Shown one piece after another: positions 36,889 to 46,058 of a DNA stretch of 64,000 nucleotides. Location of the stretch: assembly GCA_937957685.1 (NCBI GenBank), contig CALGAO010000031.1, forward strand, positions 37,018-101,017. The letters are read 5' to 3'. Source of the stretch: an uncultured Paenibacillaceae bacterium. Its GTDB lineage: Bacteria > Bacillota > Bacilli > Paenibacillales > DA-C8. The notes beneath the pieces were generated by a model. It worked only from the letters and a program-made list of their open reading frames with translations. It made no database searches and was not told the DNA's origin. Each line of letters begins with the position of its first letter. The stretch's first letter is position 1. Made by a program: the position numbers and the translations under genes.

Positions 36889-36955
36889 GATGACGATACC
36901 CCCTGGGATAATCTTGTTACTGCGGATGATCCAACTTGGCCCAGCCAAGCCGACA

Positions 36956-36999
36956 ACCGTGGCAGTCGAGACGCATCATGCGCGCCTCACAGCCACGGT
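36956..36999 (-). terminator. Intercistronic hairpin between pstS and pstC
   Basis: ACCGTGGC (36956-36963) and GCCACGGT (36992-36999) form the outer stem, and GAGACGC/GCGCCTC an inner one. There is no T-run, so it probably acts as a partial terminator or a 3' stabiliser of pstS mRNA. A stem-loop with that role is known in the B. subtilis pst operon. Confidence 0.7.
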
Positions 37000-37034
37000 C
37001 CGTCATGCTAATATCACTGATCGGGTTCATGCGC

Positions 37035-38066
37035 TTAGCGAATATGAGCCAGATTGGCTTCGAGCTTCTCCTGTGGCAAGCGAACATACCCGACTGCTTC
37101 CACCAGGTCCTGCCCTTCCTCGCTCATATAAAACTCGATGAAGGCCTTCACTTCCGGGCGATCCAACACCGACTTCAGCGGATACATGTAGATCTCGCGG
37201 GACAGGGGTGCATAAGTGCCGTCATTGATCGATTCCAGCGACGGGCTGACATACTCATTGCCATCTGCTGCTTTAATCGCTACAGCCTTCAGGCGATCAG
37301 CGTTATCGATGTAGTACGAGTATCCGAAGTAACCTAGCGCGTACTTGTCGCTGCTGACACCTTGCACCAGCACGTTGTCATCCTCCGAAGGCACATAGTC
37401 TTCGCGAGACACCTTGGCTTCGCCGTTGATCGCTTCCGTGAAGTATTCGAATGTTCCGGAAGCTGTGCCAGGGCCGTACAGATTGATCTTCTCATCCGGC
37501 CAGCTCGGGTCGACATCCGACCATTTCTGAACCTGACTGTCCTTCTGCCAGATCATCTTGAGCTGTTCAACGGTCATTTTCTCTGCCCAATCGTTATCCG
37601 GGTGGATCACGACTGTGATGCCGTCATAAGCGACCGGCATTTCAATGACATCATCGCCGTTCCCTCGAATCGTCTCCAATTCCGAATCCTTGATCAGCCG
37701 GGATGCATTGGCGATATCCGCTTCACCGTTCATGATCGCTTTGATTCCGTTGGAAGACCCAGTAGAAGCAACTTCTATGTTGACTTCCGGATGCAGGTTC
37801 ATGAATTCCTCAGCAACCGCCAGAGCAATCGGATATACCGTTGAAGAGCCATTGAGCAAGATGTCTCCGGACAATTCTTCTTTCGCCGCATTGTTTCCAT
37901 CGTTGCCTGCAGCGGACGAGCTGTTGTTTGAAGTAGTTGGCACACCCGCGCTGCCCGTAGTTTCTTCCTTGCCTCCATTAGAGCCGCCTGCACACGCAGC
38001 CAGCGTCATGACGAGCACGAGTGCCGCCGTGATCAAGATCCCCTTAAGCTTCCATCCTTTGAACAA
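37035..38066 (-). CDS. pstS: Phosphate-binding lipoprotein PstS
   Basis: High-affinity phosphate receptor of the Pst importer, 343 residues, with signal peptide and lipobox TLAACAGG. Phosphate-contact motifs include LLNGSSTVYPIA, ASTGSSNGIKA, ASRLIKDSE and the GPGTASGTFEYF segment. I chose the TTG at 38066 because AGGAG lies eight bases upstream; the GTG at 38075 touches the ribosome-binding site and would add three residues. It is the first gene of the pst operon, behind a Pho-box promoter. Confidence 0.95.
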   Translation of the reverse strand: MFKGWKLKGILITAALVLVMTLAACAGGSNGGKEETTGSAGVPTTSNNSSSAAGNDGNNAAKEELSGDILLNGSSTVYPIALAVAEEFMNLHPEVNIEVASTGSSNGIKAIMNGEADIANASRLIKDSELETIRGNGDDVIEMPVAYDGITVVIHPDNDWAEKMTVEQLKMIWQKDSQVQKWSDVDPSWPDEKINLYGPGTASGTFEYFTEAINGEAKVSREDYVPSEDDNVLVQGVSSDKYALGYFGYSYYIDNADRLKAVAIKAADGNEYVSPSLESINDGTYAPLSREIYMYPLKSVLDRPEVKAFIEFYMSEEGQDLVEAVGYVRLPQEKLEANLAHIR

Positions 38067-38105
38067 TTTGACCACTCCTCGATTGGTTTTCGCTTTACAT
38101 GTCCC

Positions 38106-38159
38106 ATCTTAAGCTTCCTATGTTTTCGCGGTTTAAAGAGATTGTTAGCGGAACGTTAA
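38106..38159 (-). promoter_or_regulatory. Pho-box promoter of the pst operon
   Basis: Read leftward, TTAACG, CTAACA and TTTAAA are spaced by exactly five bases (period 11, 38159 to 38132), matching the TTHACA direct repeats bound by PhoP in Bacillus. After 20 bp follows TAAGAT (38111-38106), a good -10 hexamer. A fourth weaker repeat AAAACA continues the 11-bp period at 38126-38121. Confidence 0.85.
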
Positions 38160-38327
38160 ATCTTATCAGTCTCAGGCTCTATGCCCAGGTCGCGCTGGGT
38201 GCGTCACTGTCAACGATCAGAGCAGCTGCACGACAGTCGTTATTTTACTTACCGTTTACACAATCTAGCCTCTCATTTAATATCGCGAGATTAAGATAAA
38301 GGAAATGAGATAGCAGGAGTGGATCAG

Positions 38328-40070
38328 ATGTCATTGTCACAAGTGATGCAGAGAATCGCATGGAGAAATCTCTCAATCGGGGTCAAATTAAGCCTGAGCT
38401 TCGCTGCCGTCATGCTGGTATTCATGTTGGCCGCCGTGTTCCAGCACTCCCGGATTACGGAGATCGAGCTCAGGATGTCGGAGGTGCAAGATCGGACAAA
38501 CAAATATCAAAACGCTGAACAACTGAGACAATATACGATGGAAATCTCCTTGCTCAGAGGCAATCTGATGGTGTTCGGAGACGCACGAGCAACGGATCGG
38601 TTCATCGAATTAAGGGAGCTCATCCAACCCCTAGTGGCGAGGATCGCAGAGTCCGCTTCGACCAAAGAGCAGCGCATGTGGCGCAATCAGCTTCTGGTTT
38701 CGTCAGAGGAATATCTGCAGTTCTTCGAACAAGCCTTGCAGGTGATGGACGATGCCTCACTCACTGAAGAGCAGCGGCAGGATAGATTGATGAAGCTGCA
38801 CAGCATGTCTGAGATTCATAAAGATTACATCCTGCAAGTCATCGATCAGTTCGTACAAGTCTACAATCTGGATGCAGCTGATGCCGAGGAGCAGATGCTG
38901 AGAAGCATGGAAGAAGCGAGTATCGCATCCTTCCTGATGCCGGCGATCAGCACCATGCTCGCGATCATGTTTACTGCATGGTTCATCATCGGGATTCGCC
39001 GGCCGATTCGTCGGCTGCAGAACGCAGTCCAGGCGATTGCGGAGGGGGATCTGAGGCATCAGATTAAGGTGAGAGGGGATGACGAGTTCGGAAGCTTGAG
39101 CCGTTATTTTAATCGGATGATCGACCGGGTCAGTCATATGTTGGGAAGCACGCAGGTGGCTGCTGTCTCGCTATATGACCATGCGGAGTCGTTTCTCCAA
39201 TTCTCTCAAGCTACCGCAGAGGCGAACGGGATGATCGTGCATGCGATGAAGGAGATCGCAGCAGGAGCCCACAGACAGGCGGAGCTGACGGAAGACAGCG
39301 CTGCCCAGACAGTCGACATGCGAATGGTTATGAACTCGATGCATGATAACGCTGCGGAGATGAATGATCACAGCCTGGAGGCGATGAATTGGTGTGAAGC
39401 GGGGGCTCGAGAGGTCGAAGGCCTGCTGCAATCCGCTGAACAGACGGAGCGCATCTTCGACCAGCTCAGTACATCCATGGAACAACTCGCTGAGCAGACG
39501 AGGAAGATCGCGAAGATGACATCATCCATCAGTGAGTTTGCCGAGCAGACGAACATCCTGGCGATCAATGCCGCGATTGTCGCCGCACACGCCGGGCAGG
39601 AAGGCAGGGGCTTCACCGTCATCGCCGCACAGATCCGCGAACTCGCTGACCGCTCCAAGCAAGCGACGGTGAGCATTCACGGGCTGATCGGTTCGTTGCA
39701 GAGCCAGATGCAAGATGTGAGCGACAACATGGGGAAGGTTCGATCCGCGATGGACTACCAACTCTCCAAAGTCGGCGGTACCCAGCACACCTTCGAGCAA
39801 ATCCGCCAAGCGATGACTATCATGCACCATCAGGTTGCCGGCATTCACCTGCAGATCACGAAAGCGCAGGAGATACAGGATAGGATCGCTGCCGCGTTGC
39901 AGACGATGTCTGGGATTACAGAGAAGACAGCAGCTGGCGCTAGGGAGATCAATTCCAATGCAGAAGTGCAGCATCTGTCCGTTCAGCAGATTGCGGAGCA
40001 GGCTGAGGAGATCAACCGGTTGTCGGAGCAACTGATCAGAGAGATCCATCGTTTCAAGATCGCCGCTTAG
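38328..40070 (+). CDS. Methyl-accepting chemotaxis protein
   Basis: Membrane chemoreceptor of 580 residues that would control CheA. It has an N-terminal helix (about 22-42), a helical ligand-binding region, a second helix (about 205-225), a HAMP domain, and a long cytoplasmic coiled coil. The signalling tip reads FAEQTNILAINAAIVAAHAGQEGRGFTVIA. Compared with the family consensus NAAIEAARAGE, Glu, Arg and Glu are replaced by Val418, His421 and Gln424. The ATG at 38328 is eight bases after AGGAG. It is divergent from pstS; a link to phosphate taxis is only a guess. Confidence 0.9.
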   Translation: MSLSQVMQRIAWRNLSIGVKLSLSFAAVMLVFMLAAVFQHSRITEIELRMSEVQDRTNKYQNAEQLRQYTMEISLLRGNLMVFGDARATDRFIELRELIQPLVARIAESASTKEQRMWRNQLLVSSEEYLQFFEQALQVMDDASLTEEQRQDRLMKLHSMSEIHKDYILQVIDQFVQVYNLDAADAEEQMLRSMEEASIASFLMPAISTMLAIMFTAWFIIGIRRPIRRLQNAVQAIAEGDLRHQIKVRGDDEFGSLSRYFNRMIDRVSHMLGSTQVAAVSLYDHAESFLQFSQATAEANGMIVHAMKEIAAGAHRQAELTEDSAAQTVDMRMVMNSMHDNAAEMNDHSLEAMNWCEAGAREVEGLLQSAEQTERIFDQLSTSMEQLAEQTRKIAKMTSSISEFAEQTNILAINAAIVAAHAGQEGRGFTVIAAQIRELADRSKQATVSIHGLIGSLQSQMQDVSDNMGKVRSAMDYQLSKVGGTQHTFEQIRQAMTIMHHQVAGIHLQITKAQEIQDRIAAALQTMSGITEKTAAGAREINSNAEVQHLSVQQIAEQAEEINRLSEQLIREIHRFKIAA

Positions 40071-40085
40071 TGCGGCTTTTTTTTT
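40062..40085 (+). terminator. Terminator overlapping the end of the chemoreceptor gene
   Basis: GCCGC and GCGGC pair across a TTAGT loop that contains the stop codon, followed by nine T. The terminator thus starts inside the coding sequence. Confidence 0.85.
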
Positions 40086-40191
40086 GTTTCGCTGTTGCCT
40101 ATTCGAATGGACTCCAGCGACACTAAACGCGCTTATTGGATAAGCAGGTATTGGAGGGGATATTGAGGGAGGGCAGAAGGGAGGATCGGGA

Positions 40192-40887
40192 TTATTTGAC
40201 CACCAGCTTATAACCAACGCCGCGGATCGAGTCGATTCGGACAGCCTTCTGGTTCAGCTCCAGCTTCTTGCGGAGTGAACTGACATGAACGTCGACCGTC
40301 CGCTGCCCGCCGATATAATCGAAGCCCCATACCCGGTTCATCAGGTCATCCCGCGTAATAACCGTGCCTGGATGCTGGACGAGGTAGAGCAGCACCTCGA
40401 ACTCCTTAGGACGCATCGGTATCAACTCGCCATGCACCTTCACTTCATATCGATCCGGGTAGATATGGATATCGCCGAGCTTGATGACCTTGTCTTCCAC
40501 TTGTCTCGTATCCGTATCCGTTCCGCTCCGCCTGAGTACAGCCGATACACGTGCCAGCAGTTCCGCGACGCCGAAGGGCTTTGTCACATAATCATCCGCC
40601 CCCAGCTTCAGGCCTTGCACGATTTCTTCCTCTGCGTTGCGTGCGGTCAGGATGATAACCGGAGTCTTAATCCCTTTGCTGCGCAGCTGTTCCAGGACCT
40701 CGAAACCGCTCAGGCCAGGCAGCATCACATCCAGGATGATCAGATCATAGCTGTTCTCCAGACCTTCCTGGAGTGCCTCGTTGCCGTTATCGATCACTTT
40801 CGTCGCGTAGCCTTCCTGCGTCAGGTTATAAGACAACAAGCGAGACAAGGTTGGTTCATCTTCTACGACGAGGATGGTATGCTGCAT
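40192..40887 (-). CDS. phoP: Response regulator PhoP (OmpR family)
   Basis: Transcription factor of the phosphate-starvation response, 231 residues. The receiver domain has acidic residues in VVEDEPT, phosphoacceptor Asp53 in LIILDVMLPG and the Lys in YVTKPF; the winged-helix domain ends with the GGQRTVDVHVSSLRKKLE recognition segment. The GGGAGG site precedes the ATG at 40887. It follows phoR rather than preceding it, and its own Pho-box promoter sits in the 95-bp gap. The assignment to PhoP rests on that box, the pst operon nearby and B. subtilis synteny. Confidence 0.92.
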   Translation of the reverse strand: MQHTILVVEDEPTLSRLLSYNLTQEGYATKVIDNGNEALQEGLENSYDLIILDVMLPGLSGFEVLEQLRSKGIKTPVIILTARNAEEEIVQGLKLGADDYVTKPFGVAELLARVSAVLRRSGTDTDTRQVEDKVIKLGDIHIYPDRYEVKVHGELIPMRPKEFEVLLYLVQHPGTVITRDDLMNRVWGFDYIGGQRTVDVHVSSLRKKLELNQKAVRIDSIRGVGYKLVVK

Positions 40888-40925
40888 GTCGTTGCCTCCC
40901 GTTCTATGGCATTTCATTTATATTT

Positions 40926-40979
40926 ATCATAGCATTTACAAACCGCAGTTGTGTTAACCTTATGTTAAGCGGATGTAAA
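40926..40979 (-). promoter_or_regulatory. Pho-box promoter of phoP
   Basis: Read leftward, TTTACA, TTAACA and TTAACA are spaced by five bases (40979 to 40952), a near-perfect PhoP box. A -10 hexamer TATGAT (40931-40926) follows after 20 bp. The box begins three bases past the phoR stop codon. The geometry is identical to the pst promoter. Confidence 0.88.
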
Positions 40980-40982
40980 ATG

Positions 40983-42791
40983 TCACGACTGTATCACCGG
41001 CAGCTCTACTGTAAACTTCGATCCGTATCCGTGATCGCTCTCGACATGAATCGAGCCTCCGTGCAGTTCGACCAGATGCTTCACGATCGATAGTCCGAGT
41101 CCGGTGCCGCCTGAGCTGCGCGAGCGAGCCTTGTCCACGCGATAGAATCGCTCGAAGATGCGCGGCAGGTCCTTCTTGGGGATCCCGATGCCGGTATCCG
41201 TCACGGAGATCGCGACACGATCATAATCCTCCTCATGCTCCCCTTGGCCTCCAAGCGTCGTCAGCTCCACCTTCACCTTGCCATGCTCCGGCGTATAGAT
41301 GATGGCGTTGGACAGCAGGTTCAGGATCACCTGTCGCAACCGATCCTCATCCCCCTCGATATAGATGCCGCTCGGCGCGTGGAGCGTGAGTGAGATCGCC
41401 TTCCGCTGTGCCTCCGGCTTCATCATCTCGACGATGCTGTGCAGGAACTCGTTCAGTTCGATCGGCACGAGATGAAGAGGTTCCCGCTTCGACTCGATCT
41501 TGGACAGCTCCAGGATATCTCCGATCAGCCGGTTTAGCCGTTCACTCTCGTCATAGATGATCTGCAAGAACGATCTCGCCGTCGATTCGTCCTTCACCGT
41601 GCCGGACAACAGCGTCTCTGCGAACCCTTTGACTGCCGCCACTGGTGTCTTCAACTCATGAGAGACGTTGGCTACAAATTCACTGCGCATCCGCTCCAGC
41701 CTGCGTATCGCGGTGATATCATGCAGGACGATGACCAGACCGGAGCTGCTCAACGATTCTTGCTTCAAGGGGATGATGTGAATATCGATCGTCCGTTCCG
41801 TCGGATAGTACAGGACGATCTCATCGCGGATATGTGCGCCCTGGTAGATGCAGTCAGTGACCAGTTGTTCGAATGGCAGCGGTTGCTTTAACTTGTCATA
41901 GACGCTGCCGATCGCCTGGCTGGCCGGTATGCCGAGAATCTCCTCCGCCGCCCGATTCATAAGCACGATGCGGTCATCTCTGCCGATTACGACGATGCCG
42001 CTGATCATATTGTCGATTACGCTCATCAGACGATTCTCGTTCTCCGACAACTGTTCCATCTGCTGCTGCAGACTGCCTGCCATCGTGTTGATCGCTTCGC
42101 CCAGTTGACCTAGCTCGTCCCGATTCTTAAGCCTGACTCGCGCCTTATAGCTGTGCATCGTGATCCGCTTCGCAACGGCGATGATATGCTCGATCGGACG
42201 GGTGAAGCTGGACGCGAACCGATAGCTGACGAGGCCGCTGATCAGGAACAGCAGCGTAAGTCCGATCAGCAGATAGGCCCACAGCGAATAGACCGTTCTG
42301 CTCAGTTCACCGAGTCCCAGCGCCATGCGCACATACCCGAGCAATTCGCCTTCGTCATAAACGGCGGCTGCAACGTACATCATGCGCTCGCCGACCGTAT
42401 CGCTATAGCGGATCGCATCGCCGAATGGCTCGCCATTCAGCACTGCTTGAATCTCCGGTCGATCGACGTGGTTGTCCATAGCCAGCGAATCGGACAGCGA
42501 ATCCCCGATGACGAGTCCGTCCTTCCGGACGAAGGTGATACGTGCTTCGGTCAGCTCCGCGAATTTGCGGATCACCGCATTGTGCGCTGGATCATCGTTC
42601 GGTGTCGCATCCCGGAACATCGCCGGATCGATCATGGAGACGATCATCCGCACTTCGTTCATCATATTGATGCGTTTGGCATCGATGTAGGAGTCTTGGA
42701 TCATTTTGCCGGAGAACAGCCCCGCTGCCAGAACCGACACGCCGATCAGGATGATGAATGTCATAAACAATCTGGTCCTTATGCGAATCAC
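40983..42791 (-). CDS. phoR: Sensor histidine kinase PhoR
   Basis: Membrane kinase that activates PhoP, 602 residues. Order of domains: a helix (about 8-28), an extracytoplasmic sensor domain (about 30-150), a second helix, HAMP, a PAS domain (about 245-355), the dimerisation/phosphoacceptor helix with His378 in NVSHELKTPVAAVKGFAETL, and the ATPase domain (LLSNAIIYTPEHG, DTGIGIP, GGTGLGLSIV). I chose the GTG at 42791 behind AAGGGGGA; a longer frame upstream has no site. It lies upstream of phoP, opposite to the order in B. subtilis. Confidence 0.92.
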   Translation of the reverse strand: MIRIRTRLFMTFIILIGVSVLAAGLFSGKMIQDSYIDAKRINMMNEVRMIVSMIDPAMFRDATPNDDPAHNAVIRKFAELTEARITFVRKDGLVIGDSLSDSLAMDNHVDRPEIQAVLNGEPFGDAIRYSDTVGERMMYVAAAVYDEGELLGYVRMALGLGELSRTVYSLWAYLLIGLTLLFLISGLVSYRFASSFTRPIEHIIAVAKRITMHSYKARVRLKNRDELGQLGEAINTMAGSLQQQMEQLSENENRLMSVIDNMISGIVVIGRDDRIVLMNRAAEEILGIPASQAIGSVYDKLKQPLPFEQLVTDCIYQGAHIRDEIVLYYPTERTIDIHIIPLKQESLSSSGLVIVLHDITAIRRLERMRSEFVANVSHELKTPVAAVKGFAETLLSGTVKDESTARSFLQIIYDESERLNRLIGDILELSKIESKREPLHLVPIELNEFLHSIVEMMKPEAQRKAISLTLHAPSGIYIEGDEDRLRQVILNLLSNAIIYTPEHGKVKVELTTLGGQGEHEEDYDRVAISVTDTGIGIPKKDLPRIFERFYRVDKARSRSSGGTGLGLSIVKHLVELHGGSIHVESDHGYGSKFTVELPVIQS

Positions 42792-43061
42792 AACGCTGTT
42801 CCCCCTTCGATTCCAATATCGATGCGATCGATTCATGCCAAAAAAGAATCCCCAGCGCTGAAGTGGCCGGGATGGTCTCAAACCATATGCTTAACTGCTT
42901 TCTTTCACATCTAAATCAAACGTTGTTGCCAATGGTGTGCCTGCTTGGATCCCTGTTCGATAGCGATGGCAGGTCTCCCCAAGCGAACGAGCTTGCCCTG
43001 AGCATGCCTCAAGCAGCGTTGCACATCCTGATGAAGCATCCTCCGGGCATTCTCTGACCCA

Positions 43062-44606
43062 TTATGCAAATACCGGATCTTTAAACTGGCTGAGCTTCTC
43101 CAGCGATTCCTTCTCCACGTCCGCATGCAGGCTGTTGCCGTGCGAATCCATCGTGACGATCGCAGCGAATCCGTCCACCTCGAAGTGCCACATCGCTTCC
43201 GGAACGCCAAAGTTCAGGAAGTCGACGCCCTTCACCGCCTTGATCGTGTCCGCATAATATTGCGCCGCGCCGCCGATCGCATTCAGATACACCGCGCCAT
43301 GCTCCTGAAGTGCTTTAAGCGTCTTCGAACCCATGCCGCCCTTGCCGATGACGATGCGGATGCCGAACTTCTTCAGGATATCGCCCTGATACGGCTCCTC
43401 ACGGATGCTCGTCGTTGGACCGGCCGCCTTGACCTCCCAGCTGCCGTCTTCCTTCTTCAGCATAACCGGGCCGCAGTGATACAGCGCAGCACCGTTCAGA
43501 TCAACCGGGCAATCGTGGTCAACCAGGTATTTGTGGATCGCATCGCGTCCGGTATACATCGGACCCTTGAGGATCACCACGTCCCCGACCTTAAGTTCAC
43601 GAACCTGCTCCTCCGTCACCGGCGTATGCAGCACGAACTCTCTGCGTTCGCCCTTCGACGCTACGGCAGCTTCCATCGGTGCTTGCTTGTCCGTCATCTT
43701 CTCTGCGGAGCCTCTCTCATACAGCCAATCCTTGATCTCACCGGTCGTCGGGTCGAGGAGCACGCCTTGTCTGCGGAACGCCCAGCAATTGTAGGCGACG
43801 GATACGAAGAAGCTGGCCGGCAAGCGGTTGTAAGCTCCGACCTTGCAGCCGAGCAGCGTCACTTGACCGCCGAAGCCCATCGTACCGATGCCGAGCTTGT
43901 TGGCGTTCTCCATCACGTATGCTTCGAGTTTGCGCAGATCCTCGTTCGGGTTCACATCATCAACGGGACGGAGCAACTGCTGCTTCGCCAGCTCATACCC
44001 GGTCGTCCGATCGCCGCCGATGCCTACCCCGATGAAGCCGGCGCTGCAGCCTTGACCTTGCGCCTGATAGACGGCGTGCATGATGCACTTGCGGATGCCG
44101 TCCAGATCGCGTCCTGCCTTGCCCAGCCCTTCCAGCTCGGTTGGCAGGCTGTACTGGATGTTCTTATTCTCACAGCCGCCGCCCTTCAGGATGAGGCGAA
44201 CGTCGATCGTATCCTTCTCCCATTGTTCGAAATGGATAACCGGAGTACCTTCCCCTAGGTTATCTCCTGTATTGGCTCCCGTGAGGGAATCGACCGAATT
44301 CGAGCGCAGCTTGCCATCCTTCGTCGCACGGGCAACCGCGCTGCGAATCGCCTTCTTCATCTCGATCTGATTAGCACCGACCGGACAGTGGATGAAGAAG
44401 GTCGGCATGCCTGTATCTTGACAGATCGGGGATACGTTGCATTCCGCCATCTCGATATTGTCCGCGATGGTCGAGAGAGACAGCGCGGCGCGCGTGCCTG
44501 CATCCTCGCTCTCTTGCGCACGCTTGATCGCTCGGCGCACGTCAGCCGGCAAATTCGTGGATGTTTCTTCAATCAACCGGTATATACTCTCTTCAAAATG
44601 TTGCAT
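43062..44606 (-). CDS. fumA: Fumarate hydratase, class I (iron-sulfur)
   Basis: Interconverts fumarate and malate in the TCA cycle using a [4Fe-4S] cluster. The 514-residue single-chain protein joins the alpha part (cluster Cys in SPICQDTGMPTF and in GGGCENKN) and the beta part (GDVVILKGPMYTGRDAIHK, KGGMGSKTLKAL). The GNMGFGGQVTLLGCKVGAYN-like segment here reads GTMGFGGQVTLLGCKVGAYN. AAAGGAG precedes the ATG. It lies between mdh and phoR, near other TCA genes, and is divergent from the HD nucleotidase gene. Confidence 0.95.
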   Translation of the reverse strand: MQHFEESIYRLIEETSTNLPADVRRAIKRAQESEDAGTRAALSLSTIADNIEMAECNVSPICQDTGMPTFFIHCPVGANQIEMKKAIRSAVARATKDGKLRSNSVDSLTGANTGDNLGEGTPVIHFEQWEKDTIDVRLILKGGGCENKNIQYSLPTELEGLGKAGRDLDGIRKCIMHAVYQAQGQGCSAGFIGVGIGGDRTTGYELAKQQLLRPVDDVNPNEDLRKLEAYVMENANKLGIGTMGFGGQVTLLGCKVGAYNRLPASFFVSVAYNCWAFRRQGVLLDPTTGEIKDWLYERGSAEKMTDKQAPMEAAVASKGERREFVLHTPVTEEQVRELKVGDVVILKGPMYTGRDAIHKYLVDHDCPVDLNGAALYHCGPVMLKKEDGSWEVKAAGPTTSIREEPYQGDILKKFGIRIVIGKGGMGSKTLKALQEHGAVYLNAIGGAAQYYADTIKAVKGVDFLNFGVPEAMWHFEVDGFAAIVTMDSHGNSLHADVEKESLEKLSQFKDPVFA

Positions 44607-44769
44607 GTATCTAAGGACTCCTTTCGGTCATGAACTCGCTATACTATAATTATTATAATAGCACATGCGGGACTGAACCAGAATAAACCGGTTCCCTGCA
44701 GTCCCGGCAAGAACTTGAGATTTTGCGCGCCACTTGCGTGAACAACACATCCGGAAGGGGAAGCTGCCG

Positions 44770-45375
44770 TTGGACAGCCATTTTTTTGCCTATCTGTATC
44801 GACTTCGCTACATCGAGCGATGGAGCTTAATGCGCAACATCATGCGCGAGAACGTAGCCGAGCATTCCTTTCATGTCGCTGTGCTCACCCACGCGCTATG
44901 CACCATCGCCAATGAGGTATTCGGACAGCAGCTGCCGACAGACCGCATCGTCTCCATGGCGCTGTTCCACGATGTAACAGAAGTGATCACCGGGGATATC
45001 CCAACTCCCGTCAAGCATCACAACAAGGACATCCTGAGCAATTTCCGCGAGATCGAGGAGCTCGCTGCAGAGCGGCTCAGCTCGATGATCCCTGATGAAC
45101 TGCGGAATGTCTACAAGCCGCTGATCAGCGGCAAACGCGAGCTCGACGAATACAGGCGATATGTGAAAGCGGCCGATCTGCTCGATGCTTATCTCAAATG
45201 CACCTCCGAGCTGTCCGCCGGCAATCGCGAATTCTCCGTTGCCAAGCGGCAGATCGAAGCTCAGCTGAACCAGTTGAACATGCCCGAGGTTGGTTACTTC
45301 CTCGAACATTTTGCGCCAAGCTTCGAGATGACGCTCGACGAGATGTCGGATGCTGGAGATGAACGAGCGAAGTAG
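44770..45375 (+). CDS. HD-domain 5'-deoxynucleotidase (YfbR-like)
   Basis: Probable phosphohydrolase that removes phosphate from deoxynucleoside monophosphates. The 201-residue protein has the HD-domain metal ligands in NVAEHSFHVA and ALFHDVTEV, followed by GDIPTPVKHHN, which is the YfbR signature. The start is TTG at 44770 with AAGGGGAAG six bases upstream; another in-frame TTG at 44734 lacks a site. It is a single gene divergent from fumA. Confidence 0.88.
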   Translation: MDSHFFAYLYRLRYIERWSLMRNIMRENVAEHSFHVAVLTHALCTIANEVFGQQLPTDRIVSMALFHDVTEVITGDIPTPVKHHNKDILSNFREIEELAAERLSSMIPDELRNVYKPLISGKRELDEYRRYVKAADLLDAYLKCTSELSAGNREFSVAKRQIEAQLNQLNMPEVGYFLEHFAPSFEMTLDEMSDAGDERAK

Positions 45376-45564
45376 CGTCTGAGAGCATAAAACGGTCCCG
45401 TCCGCTCTGCAGTTATGCCCAGCCGAGGATCGCGCCATCGCGCATGGCAGGGGTTGCAGTAAGCAGTACGGGACAGCATGACTGCGAGATCAGCCAAGCG
45501 AGCATGGGCGTGTATGCCGTAACAGCCGGCAATCGAAGCCAACTGACGGCAAGCTCAGGCGGGA

Positions 45565-45984
45565 TCAGCCCAGCAAGCTTGGGTCGAACATGATGATGAT
45601 GATGAGCAAGAACGACACTGCAGTGAGCGCACTGAACAGGCGGATGCGCTTCACATCTGCTCCTGCATCAGCACCTGACTGAAGCACTCTCTTGAGCGGT
45701 TTGCCCAGCATGCCGCTGAAAGCTCCGATCAATAAGATCAGCACGACCGTAGCCACCATCCACGCAACCGAATAGTCACCGAGCGACATCAGGTAACCGC
45801 CAGTGAGCAGTTGAACGAGCAGCACGATCTGGGCGAAGGTGTTGAACGCGCGAACCGAACTGGCGAAGCCTTTGCGCGTGTCGCCTGCGAGAGCGGCCAG
45901 CTTGCCTGCCATAAAGGGAAGCAACAGATAATAACCCATGCTGATTGCTCCGAGCAGATGAATGAAATAGAAAATGGAACCCAT
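45565..45984 (-). CDS. Conserved four-helix membrane protein of unknown function
   Basis: Hydrophobic protein of 139 residues with four predicted membrane helices (about 4-28, 46-70, 75-97, 113-135). The FIHLLGAISMGYYLLLPF segment contains a His that might bind heme or metal in such small membrane proteins, but I do not recognise a named family. A good AAGGAG site precedes the ATG at 45984. It stands downstream of mdh in the same direction. Confidence 0.8.
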   Translation of the reverse strand: MGSIFYFIHLLGAISMGYYLLLPFMAGKLAALAGDTRKGFASSVRAFNTFAQIVLLVQLLTGGYLMSLGDYSVAWMVATVVLILLIGAFSGMLGKPLKRVLQSGADAGADVKRIRLFSALTAVSFLLIIIIMFDPSLLG

Positions 45985-46058
45985 ACTTATCACTCCTTAA
46001 ACGTCGAAATTGATTATATGTACCCGGTAAACGGGCAACAGATGCGGTTCGTGCCCGC

